A stretch of DNA of 64,000 bases from Nemania diffusa (lineage: Eukaryota > Ascomycota > Sordariomycetes > Xylariales > Xylariaceae), in contig JBBPUQ010000010.1 in the NCBI GenBank assembly GCA_038501195.1, positions 2,125,501 through 2,189,500 of the forward strand, read 5' to 3'. Under the pieces are notes generated by a model that did not search any database, was not told where the DNA came from, and worked only from the letters and a program-made list of their open reading frames with translations. Position numbers and translations under genes: made by a program. Below, piece after piece: positions 47,449 to 58,569 of the stretch. How positions within the stretch are numbered: position 1 is the first letter of the stretch; every line of letters starts with the position of its first letter.

Positions 47449-48581
47449 ATCATCGGCGAATTTAACTAGCATTCGACACCATACCAACGACGAACCCCGC
47501 CGAGAACCACTAAGAATGTGGTGGTATACCGAATCTCTTACCTACTGGGCATTAAGGCCACGACAGTCATACCTTGGGCAGGCAATGCGCCTAAGTCGAA
47601 TGGTCGATGACGCACGTCATTTGGTTGTCAGAACCGGGTAAAATCCAAGTTCCCTGAGGATCAATGATAACCATCCAGCATAACCAATGCCCTATCGTAG
47701 GGTAGTATTACAGAACAAAGCCTTAAACTGCCAATCAACGGCAAAGAATCACAGTCGATGCATTGCACCTAAAGCAAGCAGCTTGAGAAGGTCTCAATGT
47801 GGTCACTAGAAATAGAGCCTAATCGAGAAGCTTTTGAGCATATCGATACGACCTCCCTCGTGACTACCTATAAGTTCTGCGGGAGTTTCCGAATCCGACG
47901 CTGCGGGTATCTCGGAAATAGTGGCGGTAGAGTATCCGTGTATTAACGTACAAGTCTTCTCGATGACCAGTGCCGCGCCGCATACGTGGTTCTGTCTAGC
48001 TTACTGAAAGAAGGTGGCTTTAAACAGGGCGAAGCACGATGAAACCTACGTAGTAATTAAGACATAAATAATTATGAAACGATACTTGGATTCGATGGAT
48101 ATTAGGTTGTCAAAGTGGTAGAAATGCACCTTTTTCACAGTTCATCTAAAACGAGGCGCAGCTGAAATGACATATGCAAGCCAAAGCCGAAGAAAGCCAA
48201 ACTGCCCCGCCACCCAAAAATAAATACCCGACACTCTAATTTACGTAGTGAGCTACGTACTACTTTGTGTTATGTATTATCTAGCATAAGTCATAAGTCG
48301 GACCACCCAGGTGCACAGACGGCAGACAGCCTTCTTTCTTAAAAATGTCACTTACAATGGAATGCGATGGGGAATTATGATACTTACCTATTTGAAAACT
48401 TCAATTTTAAACGCGGCTTTCGTCTGACTGTTATCGATCATCATTTCAGCAACCGGGGGGTGATAGTAGCGAGTAGATGACAATTGTAAACATTCCATCC
48501 CTATAGAATACCGAACAACTGCGTACTCGGGCACCCGGCCGCCCAATCTCCTATCTACCTATATACACAATACAAAGCGCC
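47449..48581. other. Gene-free interval
   Basis: This is the 3' flank of csl4 and the promoter region of the Sec2-domain gene. No supported coding sequence, RNA gene or long repeat was found. Confidence 0.55.
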
Positions 48582-49601
48582 ATGTCTACCACAACCATGA
48601 CCATGTCGCTGCCCCCCACAGCAACGACGACGACGACATCAGGCATACCAGCAAGCCCCGAACACCGCTGTCCGGGCTGCGGCCTCTCCCTCCCGCCCTC
48701 GCCCGCCGACCCGCACACAGCCGCCCTCCTGCAAGCCCAGCGCCAGATCGAGGACCTGCAAGGCCAAGTCCGGCTCTTAAACCAGAAGGCTACAGCAGCT
48801 GTCGACCGCTGGGCCGACTACGAAGACGAGCTCTCGCGGCTCCGCGCCGCCTCCACGAGCACGACTACGTCGACAAAGCACAACAACGCCAGCACCCCCA
48901 GCAACCGCCCGCACACCCCCGACCCGAGCGTGAGCACCAGCAGTCCGCGCTCCTCCTTCCTCGGCGCCGGCACCGCCTCGCGAATCAGCCGGCTCCTATC
49001 CCCTCGGAAACCCGTGCCCTCCACCACACCCTCCTCCTCCTCCACCACACCGTTCTCCCACCCAACCACAACCACCACACCGCCGCCACCACCCCCAAAG
49101 CAGAGGGGAAGCCTGTCCTCCCCGGCCCGCCTCCACGACGAGACCACCCGCGCAGACCACCTGGCGGCGGCGCTGGCGCACGAGCGCCGCCTGCGCGCGG
49201 CCGCCGAGGAGAAGCTCGCCGCCACCGGCCGCGAGGTCGAGGACCTGAGCGCCGCGCTCTTCGAGGAGGCCAACGCCATGGTCGCCTCGGAGCGGCGCGC
49301 CCGCGCCGCCCTCGAGGCCCGCGTCGGCGAGCTCGGGCGCCGCGACGAGGAGAAGCGCGCCAGGCTCGGGAGGCTCGAGGGCGCGGTTAGGAGGATCGAG
49401 AGGGTGAGGGGGTTGTTGGGGGAAGATGAAGAGGAGGGAGATAGGGAGAGGAGTAGTGAGGATGGGGAGGAAGAGGAAGAGGGAAGGGAAAACGGGGATG
49501 GGAAAGAAAAGGACAAGAGCAGAGAATCGAGCGTGGGTGATAGACATGTCGGAGAACAAGATCAAGAAGAAGCGGCTGGGAATCCCAAGGAGGAGGGATG
49601 A
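48582..49601 (+). CDS. Sec2-type Rab GEF N-terminal domain protein
   Basis: A single exon encodes 339 aa. A CPGCGLSLP motif near residue 30 is followed by a first coiled coil (LLQAQRQIEDLQGQVRLLNQ) with DRWADYEDELSRLR. A Ser/Thr/Pro-rich linker with ISRLLSPRKP comes next. The second coiled coil spans about 185-275 and includes the Sec2 hallmark DLSAALFEEANAMVASERRA. That block in Sec2/Rabin proteins binds and activates the Rab GTPase Sec4/Rab8, so a role in polarised secretion is inferred. The C-terminus is a Glu/Lys-rich low-complexity tail. The protein is shorter than yeast Sec2, resembling other short fungal Sec2-domain proteins. GC-rich sequence creates antisense frames here. Confidence 0.88.
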   Translation: MSTTTMTMSLPPTATTTTTSGIPASPEHRCPGCGLSLPPSPADPHTAALLQAQRQIEDLQGQVRLLNQKATAAVDRWADYEDELSRLRAASTSTTTSTKHNNASTPSNRPHTPDPSVSTSSPRSSFLGAGTASRISRLLSPRKPVPSTTPSSSSTTPFSHPTTTTTPPPPPPKQRGSLSSPARLHDETTRADHLAAALAHERRLRAAAEEKLAATGREVEDLSAALFEEANAMVASERRARAALEARVGELGRRDEEKRARLGRLEGAVRRIERVRGLLGEDEEEGDRERSSEDGEEEEEGRENGDGKEKDKSRESSVGDRHVGEQDQEEAAGNPKEEG

Positions 49602-50402
49602 GCTGTCCATGGACGGTTTAATAGGCTCCGCATGGCTCGCTTGCCGACTTCACCAGCACGCAGAAAGAAAGGGGGGAAAGACACCAACCAACCAAGAGCC
49701 TGTTCGAGGACAAGTGAGAGGAAAGGAACACTATGAGGCCGAGGATGCCTCGATCGTCATGTCATCGCCCGCAAAAGGGAGAGTCGCACGAAGTAGCGGG
49801 GATAACTGCAAGCCGGACCGATGACACGGCTTGGGCATTACATCCCGAAGAGTTCTCGCCGAGTTGCGGCCAACTTGCCCGTCTACCCTCGGGAGAGTAA
49901 GTGGAGGCGTCAATCTAAACAAGGACGGCGTCCCGTCTCTCTATTCAGGCACGGCTGAGGTTAACTTCACGAGAATGCTCCACCGAGCCGCTTAGCATTA
50001 GAAGAGCTGCATTTCGTGCACATCGTTTGCATGGGGGTCCCAGGTTGAATTCCAGCTACCCGGTTAAAGGCTTTTTATAAGGAACGAGACGGAAAATCGA
50101 ACCCTTCTCAATGAATGGTCCAGGGGAGGGCACGAAAATCACATAGGCACTATGTATTACTAGAGACGAAATAACGAGCTTTACGATGTATAAGAGAAAT
50201 TAATTATTTCAATGTCGGACACCATGTGTTAACTAGCAAGTTGAAGCGCCGTCTGTGAAGCTGATTTCAGAACCTGATACTCACACATTTTCTAAATTGA
50301 TATTGGATCTTGGTGAAACTCTTGAGTCTTATCTCGCTCATTCCTCCCTCACTCTAACCAATATATATATACAGTCCTTGGTCCGCGTTCGACAAGGTCA
50401 AA
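49602..50402. other. Gap between convergent genes
   Basis: This lies between the 3' ends of the Sec2-domain gene and vma1. It holds no supported gene. Confidence 0.6.
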
Positions 50403-52773
50403 TTACTCATCCATCACAGACGCAAACTTGTCCATCATAGACTGGTTGATATCTTCGTACTGCACACACCAATTAGTCACTTTGCATCAGTCAAATAAGA
50501 ATTATGGAGCACGTACCTTCTTGCAAATAACCTCCTCGCCGTCGTTGGGGTCCTCAAACTTGAGACTTCGGAGTTGAGCTTGTAGATCACTAGTAGCCTC
50601 ACGCACCTTAGACCAGCTCTGGCCCTGCGCAATTGCCTTCTGTGCCTCATCATGGAAGCCCATCATGAGCTTCATCATCCACTCCGTCTTCCAGAGAGGG
50701 CAGAACTGGTCGTATTTTGAGTAACCGTTCTGCTGTAAGAAATCTTCCTTCAGTAGCGTGGCAATATCCAGAGTGATCTTGTCGGGGTCCGACAAGGCTG
50801 ACTTGCCGACTAGTTGCACGACCTGGTCAAGCTCTTCCGAATCGGATAAAAGCTGCTTGACACGATCACGGAGTCGAGGAAACTCGGGGAAGTCCTTTTC
50901 GTACCACTTATCCAGCGTGTTTGTATACTTGGAGTATGATACCGAAGTGTTGATGGAAGGGAAATGTTTTCGTTGAGCGAGCTTCTTGTCGAGACCCCAG
51001 AAGACTTGCACGATACCAAGGGTAGAACTGGTAACCGGATCGGAGAAATCACCACCGGGAGGGCTAACAGCACCGACAATACTAACACTACCCTCACGCT
51101 CAGGAGAGCCCAGGCACTGGATCTTTCCGGCACGTTCGTAGAAACTGGCAAGCTTGGTACTCAAGTAGGCCGGGAAACCTTGATCAGCAGGCATTTCACC
51201 AAGACGACCGGAAATTTCACGCAGAGCCTCGGCCCATCGGGATGAAGAGTCAGCCATCATAGCCACGTTCATGCCCTGATCACGGAAGTATTCGGCCACA
51301 GTGATACCAGTATAAATAGAAGCTTCTCGGGCGGCGACAGGCATGTTGGAAGTGTTAGCGATCAAGGTTGTTCGCTTCATGATAGGCTCCCTGCGGCCCT
51401 CAACTTCGATGGATAGCTCGGGGAAATCTTTCAAAACTTCAGCCATTTCGTTACCTCGTTCACCACCTATGAAACAACGATCGTCAGCAATTTCGCTCCC
51501 TACCGAAAGAAGTAGCGAATTTAGGAATTCATGAGTAGATAGTTCTCGCAGCATGAAACCAGCAATAAAAGGACACCATTACTGCGAGAATAAGAAACGG
51601 CTTCCAATATTACTCACATCCGACGTAGACGATAACATCACTGTTGGAGAATTTTGAGACAGACTGCGATATGACCGTTTTACCACAGCCGAAAGCTCCA
51701 GGGATCGCAACAGTACCACCCTGGACACTGGGGAATAGGGCGTCCAAGACTCGCTGTCCGACAATGAAGGGGTTGCTAGCTGATAGCTTCTCGGTGGTAG
51801 GTCGAGGAACACGGACCGGCCAAACCTGCATCATGCCGAACTCGGTCTTGGTGCCGTTGAATTCAACTTCGAGGATCTTCTCTTCGACGGTGTACTCGCC
51901 CTTGGGGGCAATCTTGGTAATGGTGCCCCTTGCCCTGGGAGGTAGGAGAATCTTGTGGACCTTGATGAAGGAGTTTTCGAAGACGGTTCCCCATACATCA
52001 CCTCCAGAAACGTGGTCGCCGACCTTCATAGCCGGTGTAAATTCCCATTTCTTCTCGCGATCGAGGGCAGGGGCGTAGACACCACGAGGAATATAGATGC
52101 TTTGAGATTGCTTCTGGATCTTCTCTAGTGGTCGCTGAATACCATCGTAGATGTTGTGTAATAAACCAGGGCCGAGCTCGACAGATAGGGGTTTTCCGGT
52201 TCGCTGGACGGGATCACCGACAGTTAGACCGGCTATTGAGATGTCAACATTATTTACCCAAAGTCTATAAGCTTAGATATAGCATACCAGTTTCCTCGTA
52301 GACTTGGATAGTGGCTTGGTCGGCGTTGATCCGAATAACTTCGCCTATCAATTCGTCATGACCGACTTTGACCTTATTCGACGTTAGCAGAAGTGGCTGG
52401 GTGAAGATGGTCGAATAGGGCTCATACAAGCTCGTACATGGCAACACCGAGCAGGTCTTCGGCGATAACGACAGGTCTATAGAAAATATTAGCTCTCTAG
52501 TCGATGGGATAGTCGAGGCGGACAGCAAAGATTATCTACGAACCCGGAGACGGAGTAGACCTTGCCTATATTTACGCTGTCAGTATATGTCTTGCATTGC
52601 AGAAATAAGAAAAAGACATACCGGAATTGAGCCCATCGTGGTCGCCATTGGTGGCTTTCGCGGACTGATGCAGGCGTCAGTAATTATATAGCTTTATGTC
52701 TGTGGCGGGGCGACGTAGCAAGGCTACCATTTAACACGACAGACAGTAGAGGGCGTAAGCTTACCGGAGCCAT
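50403..52773 (-). CDS. vma1: V-type proton ATPase catalytic subunit A
   Basis: Eight exons, complement(50403..50459, 50517..51466, 51618..52232, 52288..52372, 52428..52476, 52544..52565, 52622..52664, 52765..52773), encode 609 aa, close to the usual fungal length. All introns are GT-AG and phases agree. Landmarks are [36 protein letters not shown], the P-loop GAFGCGKT at about residues 248-255, [51 protein letters not shown] and a C-terminal [15 protein letters not shown]. This subunit hydrolyses ATP in the V1 sector that drives vacuolar and endosomal acidification. The first coding exon is only 9 nt (MAP) and the third only 22 nt. There is no intein: the Cys codon at the yeast intein site is instead split by an intron. 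The frame also continues upstream to an ATG at 53238. Confidence 0.97.
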
Positions 52774-53849
52774 CTTGGGAGCCTCTGTGGGTTTTTTCGA
52801 GCCCTCGGGAGCTTCAGGAACGGATTCGTGAGGACTGGTGGGGTGAGGTGAGGCTGCAGGGGAGGAAACAGCCAGAAGCGGTGGTGTTGATGAGGGAGAG
52901 GAGTTTGAAGATGTAATGGCAACGATGGTTGCACCAGCTGTGGAAGCTATTGGCGATAGCACGGGGCTCTGAGACAGGGATTGGCTGGGAGCTCCAGTAG
53001 CTGCCTCGTCCAGTACTGTCGCTGTGGCTGTAGCGTGCTCTGGCGCTGGCTCTGGGTTTGACTCTGTCTCTGCTCTGCTAGGTGACACCGGCGCGGGTGT
53101 GGATATACTGACAGCTGGTGTGCTAGCGGTGGTGGGTGTGCTGGGTCTGCTGTTGCTCCCAGCTGTTCCAGCACTGTTTTGTCGAATGAGATCCACTAGC
53201 GACGGCCGGGGCCTCAAGGTCGGTCGTAAGCCGAGCATCCAATGAGTTTAGGTAACCCTTAGAACGATTGGTTGTCAAGACGCGCATAGAACCCTATTTG
53301 GCAACTTGGTACAGTAGTAGTCAAAATAAAACCACTTTACACTTGTGCCTGATTAAATGGAGACTGTGGGCGCTGTGCGCTGTACGCTGTTGACACGCAT
53401 GTGGTAGCTTAGATAGGGCAAAGAGGTTATGCTGATTGTTGTTAAGGTGAAAGAAGGTTGGCCAGTTACGGAAACTCGGAGTCCAGCTATGTATGTAGCT
53501 TAGGTGGCTTGGTATACCGCGTCTTCTGGAACGAAGCTGATACAGCCGCTATCTAAGTTTTGTACCTGCCTGCGCACCTTTTGGAGAGGCACGATTCTGC
53601 ACAGCCTCACGAGTTCATACCCGTCTTCATTACCCCTGCTGGGTATAGATAAAAACCATCTATAGATAAGTAGTTGAGTAGACAGCATGCGAAACTAGAC
53701 AAGCATATCCGAGTCATGAATAAGACTAAAATGTCACTAATTATACCTAAGCTAAAACACGTCTAAGTATTCATATTAGAAACACTCGTTAAGAGTCTGC
53801 TCTCTAACGAAATAATACGTGTAATTTATACATGAATCTATCCCAATAT
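52774..53849. other. Upstream region of vma1 with an in-frame extension
   Basis: Bases 52774-53238 stay open in frame with the vma1 start and encode about 155 Ser/Thr/Pro/Ala-rich residues from an ATG at 53238. The vma1 ATG has the better context (A at -3, G at +4), so I treat this as 5' UTR or promoter. The rest (53239-53849) holds no supported gene and contains the 3' flank of the sphingomyelinase gene. Confidence 0.55.
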
Positions 53850-56331
53850 CTAATCACCATTTATAGTTGCTTCCAACCACACAAGCATCTCGGAATCACC
53901 AGCGAGAGTACTCAATGTATCAGCCAATACCGAGCCACCACACTCGTGCTCTCCCAGATTTGAAGCAGGAACATGCTCGGTTAGCCTGTCCACCAAGCGA
54001 ATAGAACCAGGAGGGACACAATTATCCTGTGCTCGCCCAGCTCTAAGCTTGCACAACTCGGCGCTCTTGCAATCGCCCTCGCACGTGCCCGGCTCCCAAC
54101 CTCTGCGCTTCCTCGCGATGAACTCTTCAAAGGTGGTGGAGTTTTTCTCGAAAATCTCGGTGACTTGATGCCAGAACGCAGGGTCTAGCTCCCGGGGCGC
54201 TTCCTCGGACTTATCATATACCTGCAGGGGGGCAAGTGGCGGATTGACAAGAGCACCGTACGCCTCCCTAGCTGAATAGTACTTCGTCCAGACAGGGCCT
54301 TCGGCGCTCTGAAAGGCGGGATCGCTCATGTTCGCAATGTATGTTGTGACGTCCAAAACTCCAAAGGTGACTGGATCCACGTCGTACACGCGAAAGGCTG
54401 GGTGGCCCGACGTCGGCGTCATGGAGGGCCCGATATAGGACACAGCGACGGCGTTGTCGGAGGTGCGTTGGCTGTAGTTAGAATACGAAATCTCAAATTC
54501 GTCGAGATGGGTATGTCCTACGGTTATCATATGATCAGCGTTATCTAGTCAGCAGCGCATAGAGGTGGCATTCAACAAATTAGATAAAGCGCGCACGACG
54601 TAGATAAGGAGAGGAAAGATGTAAGCGTATGTAGGTAGACATACCAAAGAACAGCGCCGCGATAGTGGCCTCATATCGATTCACGATCTGATCAAACCAA
54701 TTCGACGCATCGTGGAATGCATCTCGTGCGCCGGGAGGCATGTGCCCAATGATATACACCCTCTCGCCCGCCTTCTCCGCCGCATCCAGCTCGCCTATCA
54801 GCCAGGCAAGCTGTCCGCTGGGGTCATTCTCCATCGGCTCCTCGTATAGCCAGAAATTATGCACGTAGTAGAGATTCATGCTAAGTGATATGATACGTAG
54901 GTTCCCATCAGCGTACTTAGTCGAGTACGCGCCAAACTCCCGCGTTGTCTCAGCAGCGTAGGGCCCGACCCATCTTGTCCATGAGGCCGACAACACATCG
55001 TAGAGCCACTGCACGGAATCACTAACACCGAGCGGCGGATAAGAATTCACCGGCGATGCCTCGTGGTTCCCCGCGGTCCCGTATACCAGCATGTCCGCGG
55101 CAGCCATCCGATCGTATGCATTAGTCACGTCAAGTGTGTTCTGTGTTACGGTGGTATTCCAGATCGCATGGTCTACGATATCACCGGTGAAGATGCTGAA
55201 GGCGGCATCAGGCACCAGTCTCTGTATAGCTTTATACATGCTCTGCTCCAGGCCGATTGGCGAGTCGCACGTATGCTCGCCATTTGGTCTAGCTGGCTGT
55301 ACCACATTACTAGGCGCTGGTCCATCAGAGTAATTTCTAACATGAGGTTAGAGTCGTCAGCAAACGTAAACAGAATATTACAGTAAGACCAGCCTTAGGT
55401 GTTGAAATGTCACGCCCAATATCATGATTGTCAAGCATGGAATTCACTTCAACATTTCTCTTACCTGCAACAGATAAATTTCGTGCAATTAGCCTCGGCC
55501 CCCTCAGTATACCACGGATCGATATGAATATCCGAATAATGGATAACACGCAACGGGCTAAGCCCGCTCGACCGAGGCTTCCGCCTTTCAGGCTTCGGCG
55601 ACGGAAACGAGACCTCGAACGCCTCGACCTCAGGGAACGAGCACGAGCCAAAAAGCGCGACACAGATGAGCCGCGACGTCTTGGACCCGATTTTCAGGCC
55701 TCGCAGGCTGTGCGCAATAATCGGCCCTTCGAGAGCGATCGATCCCTCGCAGACGTCGTCATCCGCAATCTACAAAGCCGAGAATCAGCCCACGGACGTC
55801 TTTCCCTCGAAACACAAAGCGGCAGGGGTCGGCTTTCGCGGCAGCCGCGTCGAGCAGTGCCGTCGTCGACGGGGATGGGCGGATCGACACAACAACAACG
55901 GGGAGGGGGGGAGGACTCGTTTACCTTGAGTCGCTTGCATGCCCTCGTACCCAGCGCGACGAAGAAGTCGTCGCCGCGCCAGGCGGCTAGTTTGAGTTGG
56001 AGAAGCGTGGCCTGGACAGTAGGAGCTTAGCTTCGGGAGCCCCGGACAAAATACCAAGCCAGACAATCCACACGTCTAGGTATGCACGGAGACGAACCTC
56101 ACAAGCGGCGCAGGGAGCAGCAGCATCGACGTCCTGCGCGTCACCAAGCGGTGTGTCCACCTCCACCTCCACGCCCCCCGGCACACCGAGGCCAGCGTCC
56201 GAGTCAACGAGGGGCGTCTGCCCTCCAAGGCCGCCGGCGTGCAGTACCAGCAGCCCGCCAAGCGGCCGTGCCTGTCCCTGCGCGGCAACTGCCGCTGCTG
56301 CTGCGACGGCGAGAAGGAGAAGTCCGCGCAT
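53850..56331 (-). CDS. Acid sphingomyelinase-like phosphodiesterase (secreted)
   Basis: The five-exon model is complement(53850..54517, 54645..55336, 55465..55769, 55925..56011, 56098..56331), encoding 661 aa. All introns are GT-AG and phases agree. A signal peptide (MRGLLLLAVAAAAAVAAQG) is followed by a saposin-B-type region with paired cysteines (APCAACEATLLQLKL, DFFVALGTRACKRLK, DDVCEGSIALEGPIIAHSLR). The metallophosphoesterase part then shows HYSDIHIDPWY at about residue 184, FTGDIVDH, GNHEASP at about 298, IGHMPPG and GHTHLDEFEISY at about 440, giving the zinc-site Asp, His and Asn ligands. The C-terminal domain ends with Cys-rich segments. The family cleaves sphingomyelin-type phosphodiesters outside the cell or in the vacuole. 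The exact fungal substrate is not shown by the sequence. Confidence 0.94.
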
Positions 56332-58569
56332 CCCGGCCGATACAGGGTCGTTTTCTCCCTCAGAGCGAGCAATCTGCTGCCCGATACCTACCTACCTCCC
56401 TACCTGTCTGTCTGTCTGTCTGTCTGTCTGCGGTGCTACCGTTGCCGCGCAAAAGGGAAAATGCAACCACGCGATTTTTTTTCTTTGGTCTCCCCCGCGG
56501 AGTAATAGATGGTCGTTAGGCACGCATGGGATCTCGTGCATATGATGCAACCCCTTACCACCGACGAATGCGAGCTCCCGAGTTCGACCCCGGAGTGGGG
56601 AGATATATTTCTGGAGATTTGGATGAGATGCAACCACAACGCAGCAACAGCAGGAAGTACATACCTAAGGTACGTGTTTTAAAGTAGCCGGGTATCGAGA
56701 CAAACGCTTCGAGAGTCCTGGTTGAGGTTGAGATTGTAACTGAAGTGCCTAATAGCTAACAAGTAGATACCTAGCTGTCAGCCATGTCATGTACAATTGC
56801 GTAACCACTCATCATGGATATCTTACATTATGTAACTGGTAGATACTTAAGACTTAGTCGCTAGGCAGCTGTCTTACAACGGGTTAGCCACAATCTCCCA
56901 GCCCCGCTTATGAGTTGCCGACGATCGACTATCTTCATCACCTTACCTACCTGCCTCCAAATATGTACGTACCTACAGAGCAGATAGGTTGGTACCTGGA
57001 GAAGTCCTACCCGACAATGCCAGGGTATGCAAACGCTCCCACGTTGACATATATTCCCTCACGACAGACACACCACGACGACTACCCAGCAATGCCATAT
57101 ATTCCAGCTTCTCTTATCCCAGCACGAAGCATTCCAGTCAAGCATATTCACACAAATCCTCCTACCGTCTCGAGCCCCTTCAAATCCCCTCGCACGGCTT
57201 ACACGCTGTCTACTCCACGTACATATATGTATGTATATCTAGATGCCTAGCCCCCTTCTCCTCAGCGATCGACTCGCGGGTATGTAAATGAAGAAGGAGG
57301 GTGGGTGCCCATCACGTGTTCCGCATGCAATACGCCCATCCGTCCTGCATGACATACATGACATACATATAGCAATGGGTACACACACTTCCTCAATCCA
57401 GCCGCGGATCCTCCCCTCCCTCGCCATCGTCCCCCCTCCACTCCCCCCATGTCCCGGAAGCCGTCCGGACAGCCAACTCGGCCCTTCACGTATATATAGC
57501 ATAGCGCAGCGCAGGCATGTATGGCGTCGGGTAAGGACCTAGCCTAACATAACCTACCACCGTTGTAGGTATTACTAGCCGCGCCGTCGCGTACCTGGTC
57601 AAACGAGGTTCGACACCCCCCAAGCAAGCTCCTGCGCCCCGCGCATTGGGGCTAGGCATGTCGTGCTCGGGAGGGAGGTATGGATTGTATCATCCCGCAT
57701 TCGCGGGTTACCGCTTTCTGATTCTTCACCTGCTGTCGACACCGGCATGCATTATATGTGCGTGTATGTATGCATGTAATGTAATGTAATGTATGTATGT
57801 ATGTACAGTAGTTTGCCCCATGTCCTCGCTGCCCTCGCCACATCCCGGCGATCTGACGATCACCCGTAATCGTGTCCCGCGTATATCTGTGACTTGGGGG
57901 TGTCTTTACAAAACGGCCTGAATTGGAAAAAGCTGTAGATAGTAGTAGCACATCCTTTTCAAAATTCGAAATTCGGCATGTAGATAGAGCCAAAGCAGGG
58001 TGAACTTTTAGGTATCTAGATGCACTTCCCAAATCGAATATAGGGTGCAAGTTAAAACGGTGATATAGTGTACAAAGGCAGCGGGAGCGGCCCGCTTCCG
58101 ACTGGTTCACTAGCTGTAACCGGGCGTGTATCCCACGCCGCTAGAGCAGACGTGACGTGGGATAAGTTGGTTGAGTAGATAATGTCCCCCATGTTACTGG
58201 TTCTGTTCGATAAAACGCCAGACGATAATGCAGATCAAAACCAAATGAATTTTTTTTGCAACTTGACGACGCGAGCCTCCCAATGCCTGCCAAATGCTCT
58301 CCAAATGCGCGCGTGCATTTGCCGTTTCCAGAATGCTAGGTCTCGCTATCCCCCGCCTCGCCACGCCTAAACTTTTAGATCGAGATGTGAGAAGTGAGAT
58401 GTGATATGTGAGAGGTCAGATGTGAGTCGTAAATGTAGATAGTCGTAAGTCGTAAACATGTCCGTTCGTGGTAGAATTTTCGTTGCACATCTCCCAGCTG
58501 GTGAAGAAAACCCCGATAAAAGTTGGTACAATGAAACATGCCATCCATCCATTTAAACGTCTTTCCTTC
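56332..58569. other. Gene-free interval rich in simple repeats
   Basis: No supported gene is visible in about 2.2 kb. There is a (CTGT)n tract at 56404-56430 and an ATGT/TGTA-rich tract at about 57755-57810. A 111-codon frame at 56915-57250 is Pro/Tyr-rich with ATGTACGTAC-type repeats and is not convincing. Confidence 0.55.
56404..56430. repeat. (CTGT)n microsatellite
   Basis: About seven tandem ctgt units lie about 75 bp upstream of the start codon of the sphingomyelinase-like gene. Confidence 0.9.

Noticed and set aside
48818..49610. Long minus-strand frames opposite the Sec2-domain gene
   Set aside because: They are Ser/Arg or Leu/Gly-rich shadows of the coiled-coil coding strand.
51467..51617. 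Intein in vma1
   Set aside because: The insertion at the intein site is only 151 nt with GT-AG ends and no open frame, so it is an ordinary intron.
55428..56545. Plus-strand frames of up to 200 codons opposite the sphingomyelinase-like gene
   Set aside because: The minus strand encodes well-conserved saposin and phosphoesterase blocks; the plus frames are Arg/Pro/Ser shadows.
56560..56600. tRNA-like B-box (GAGTTCGACCCC)
   Set aside because: No matching A-box, acceptor stem or cloverleaf could be formed around it. I found no convincing tRNA elsewhere in the window.
57755..57810. Evenly repeated ATGT/TGTA units as a possible CRISPR-like or regulatory array
   Set aside because: The units are contiguous tetra- and pentanucleotide repeats with no spacers, so this is a microsatellite in eukaryotic DNA.
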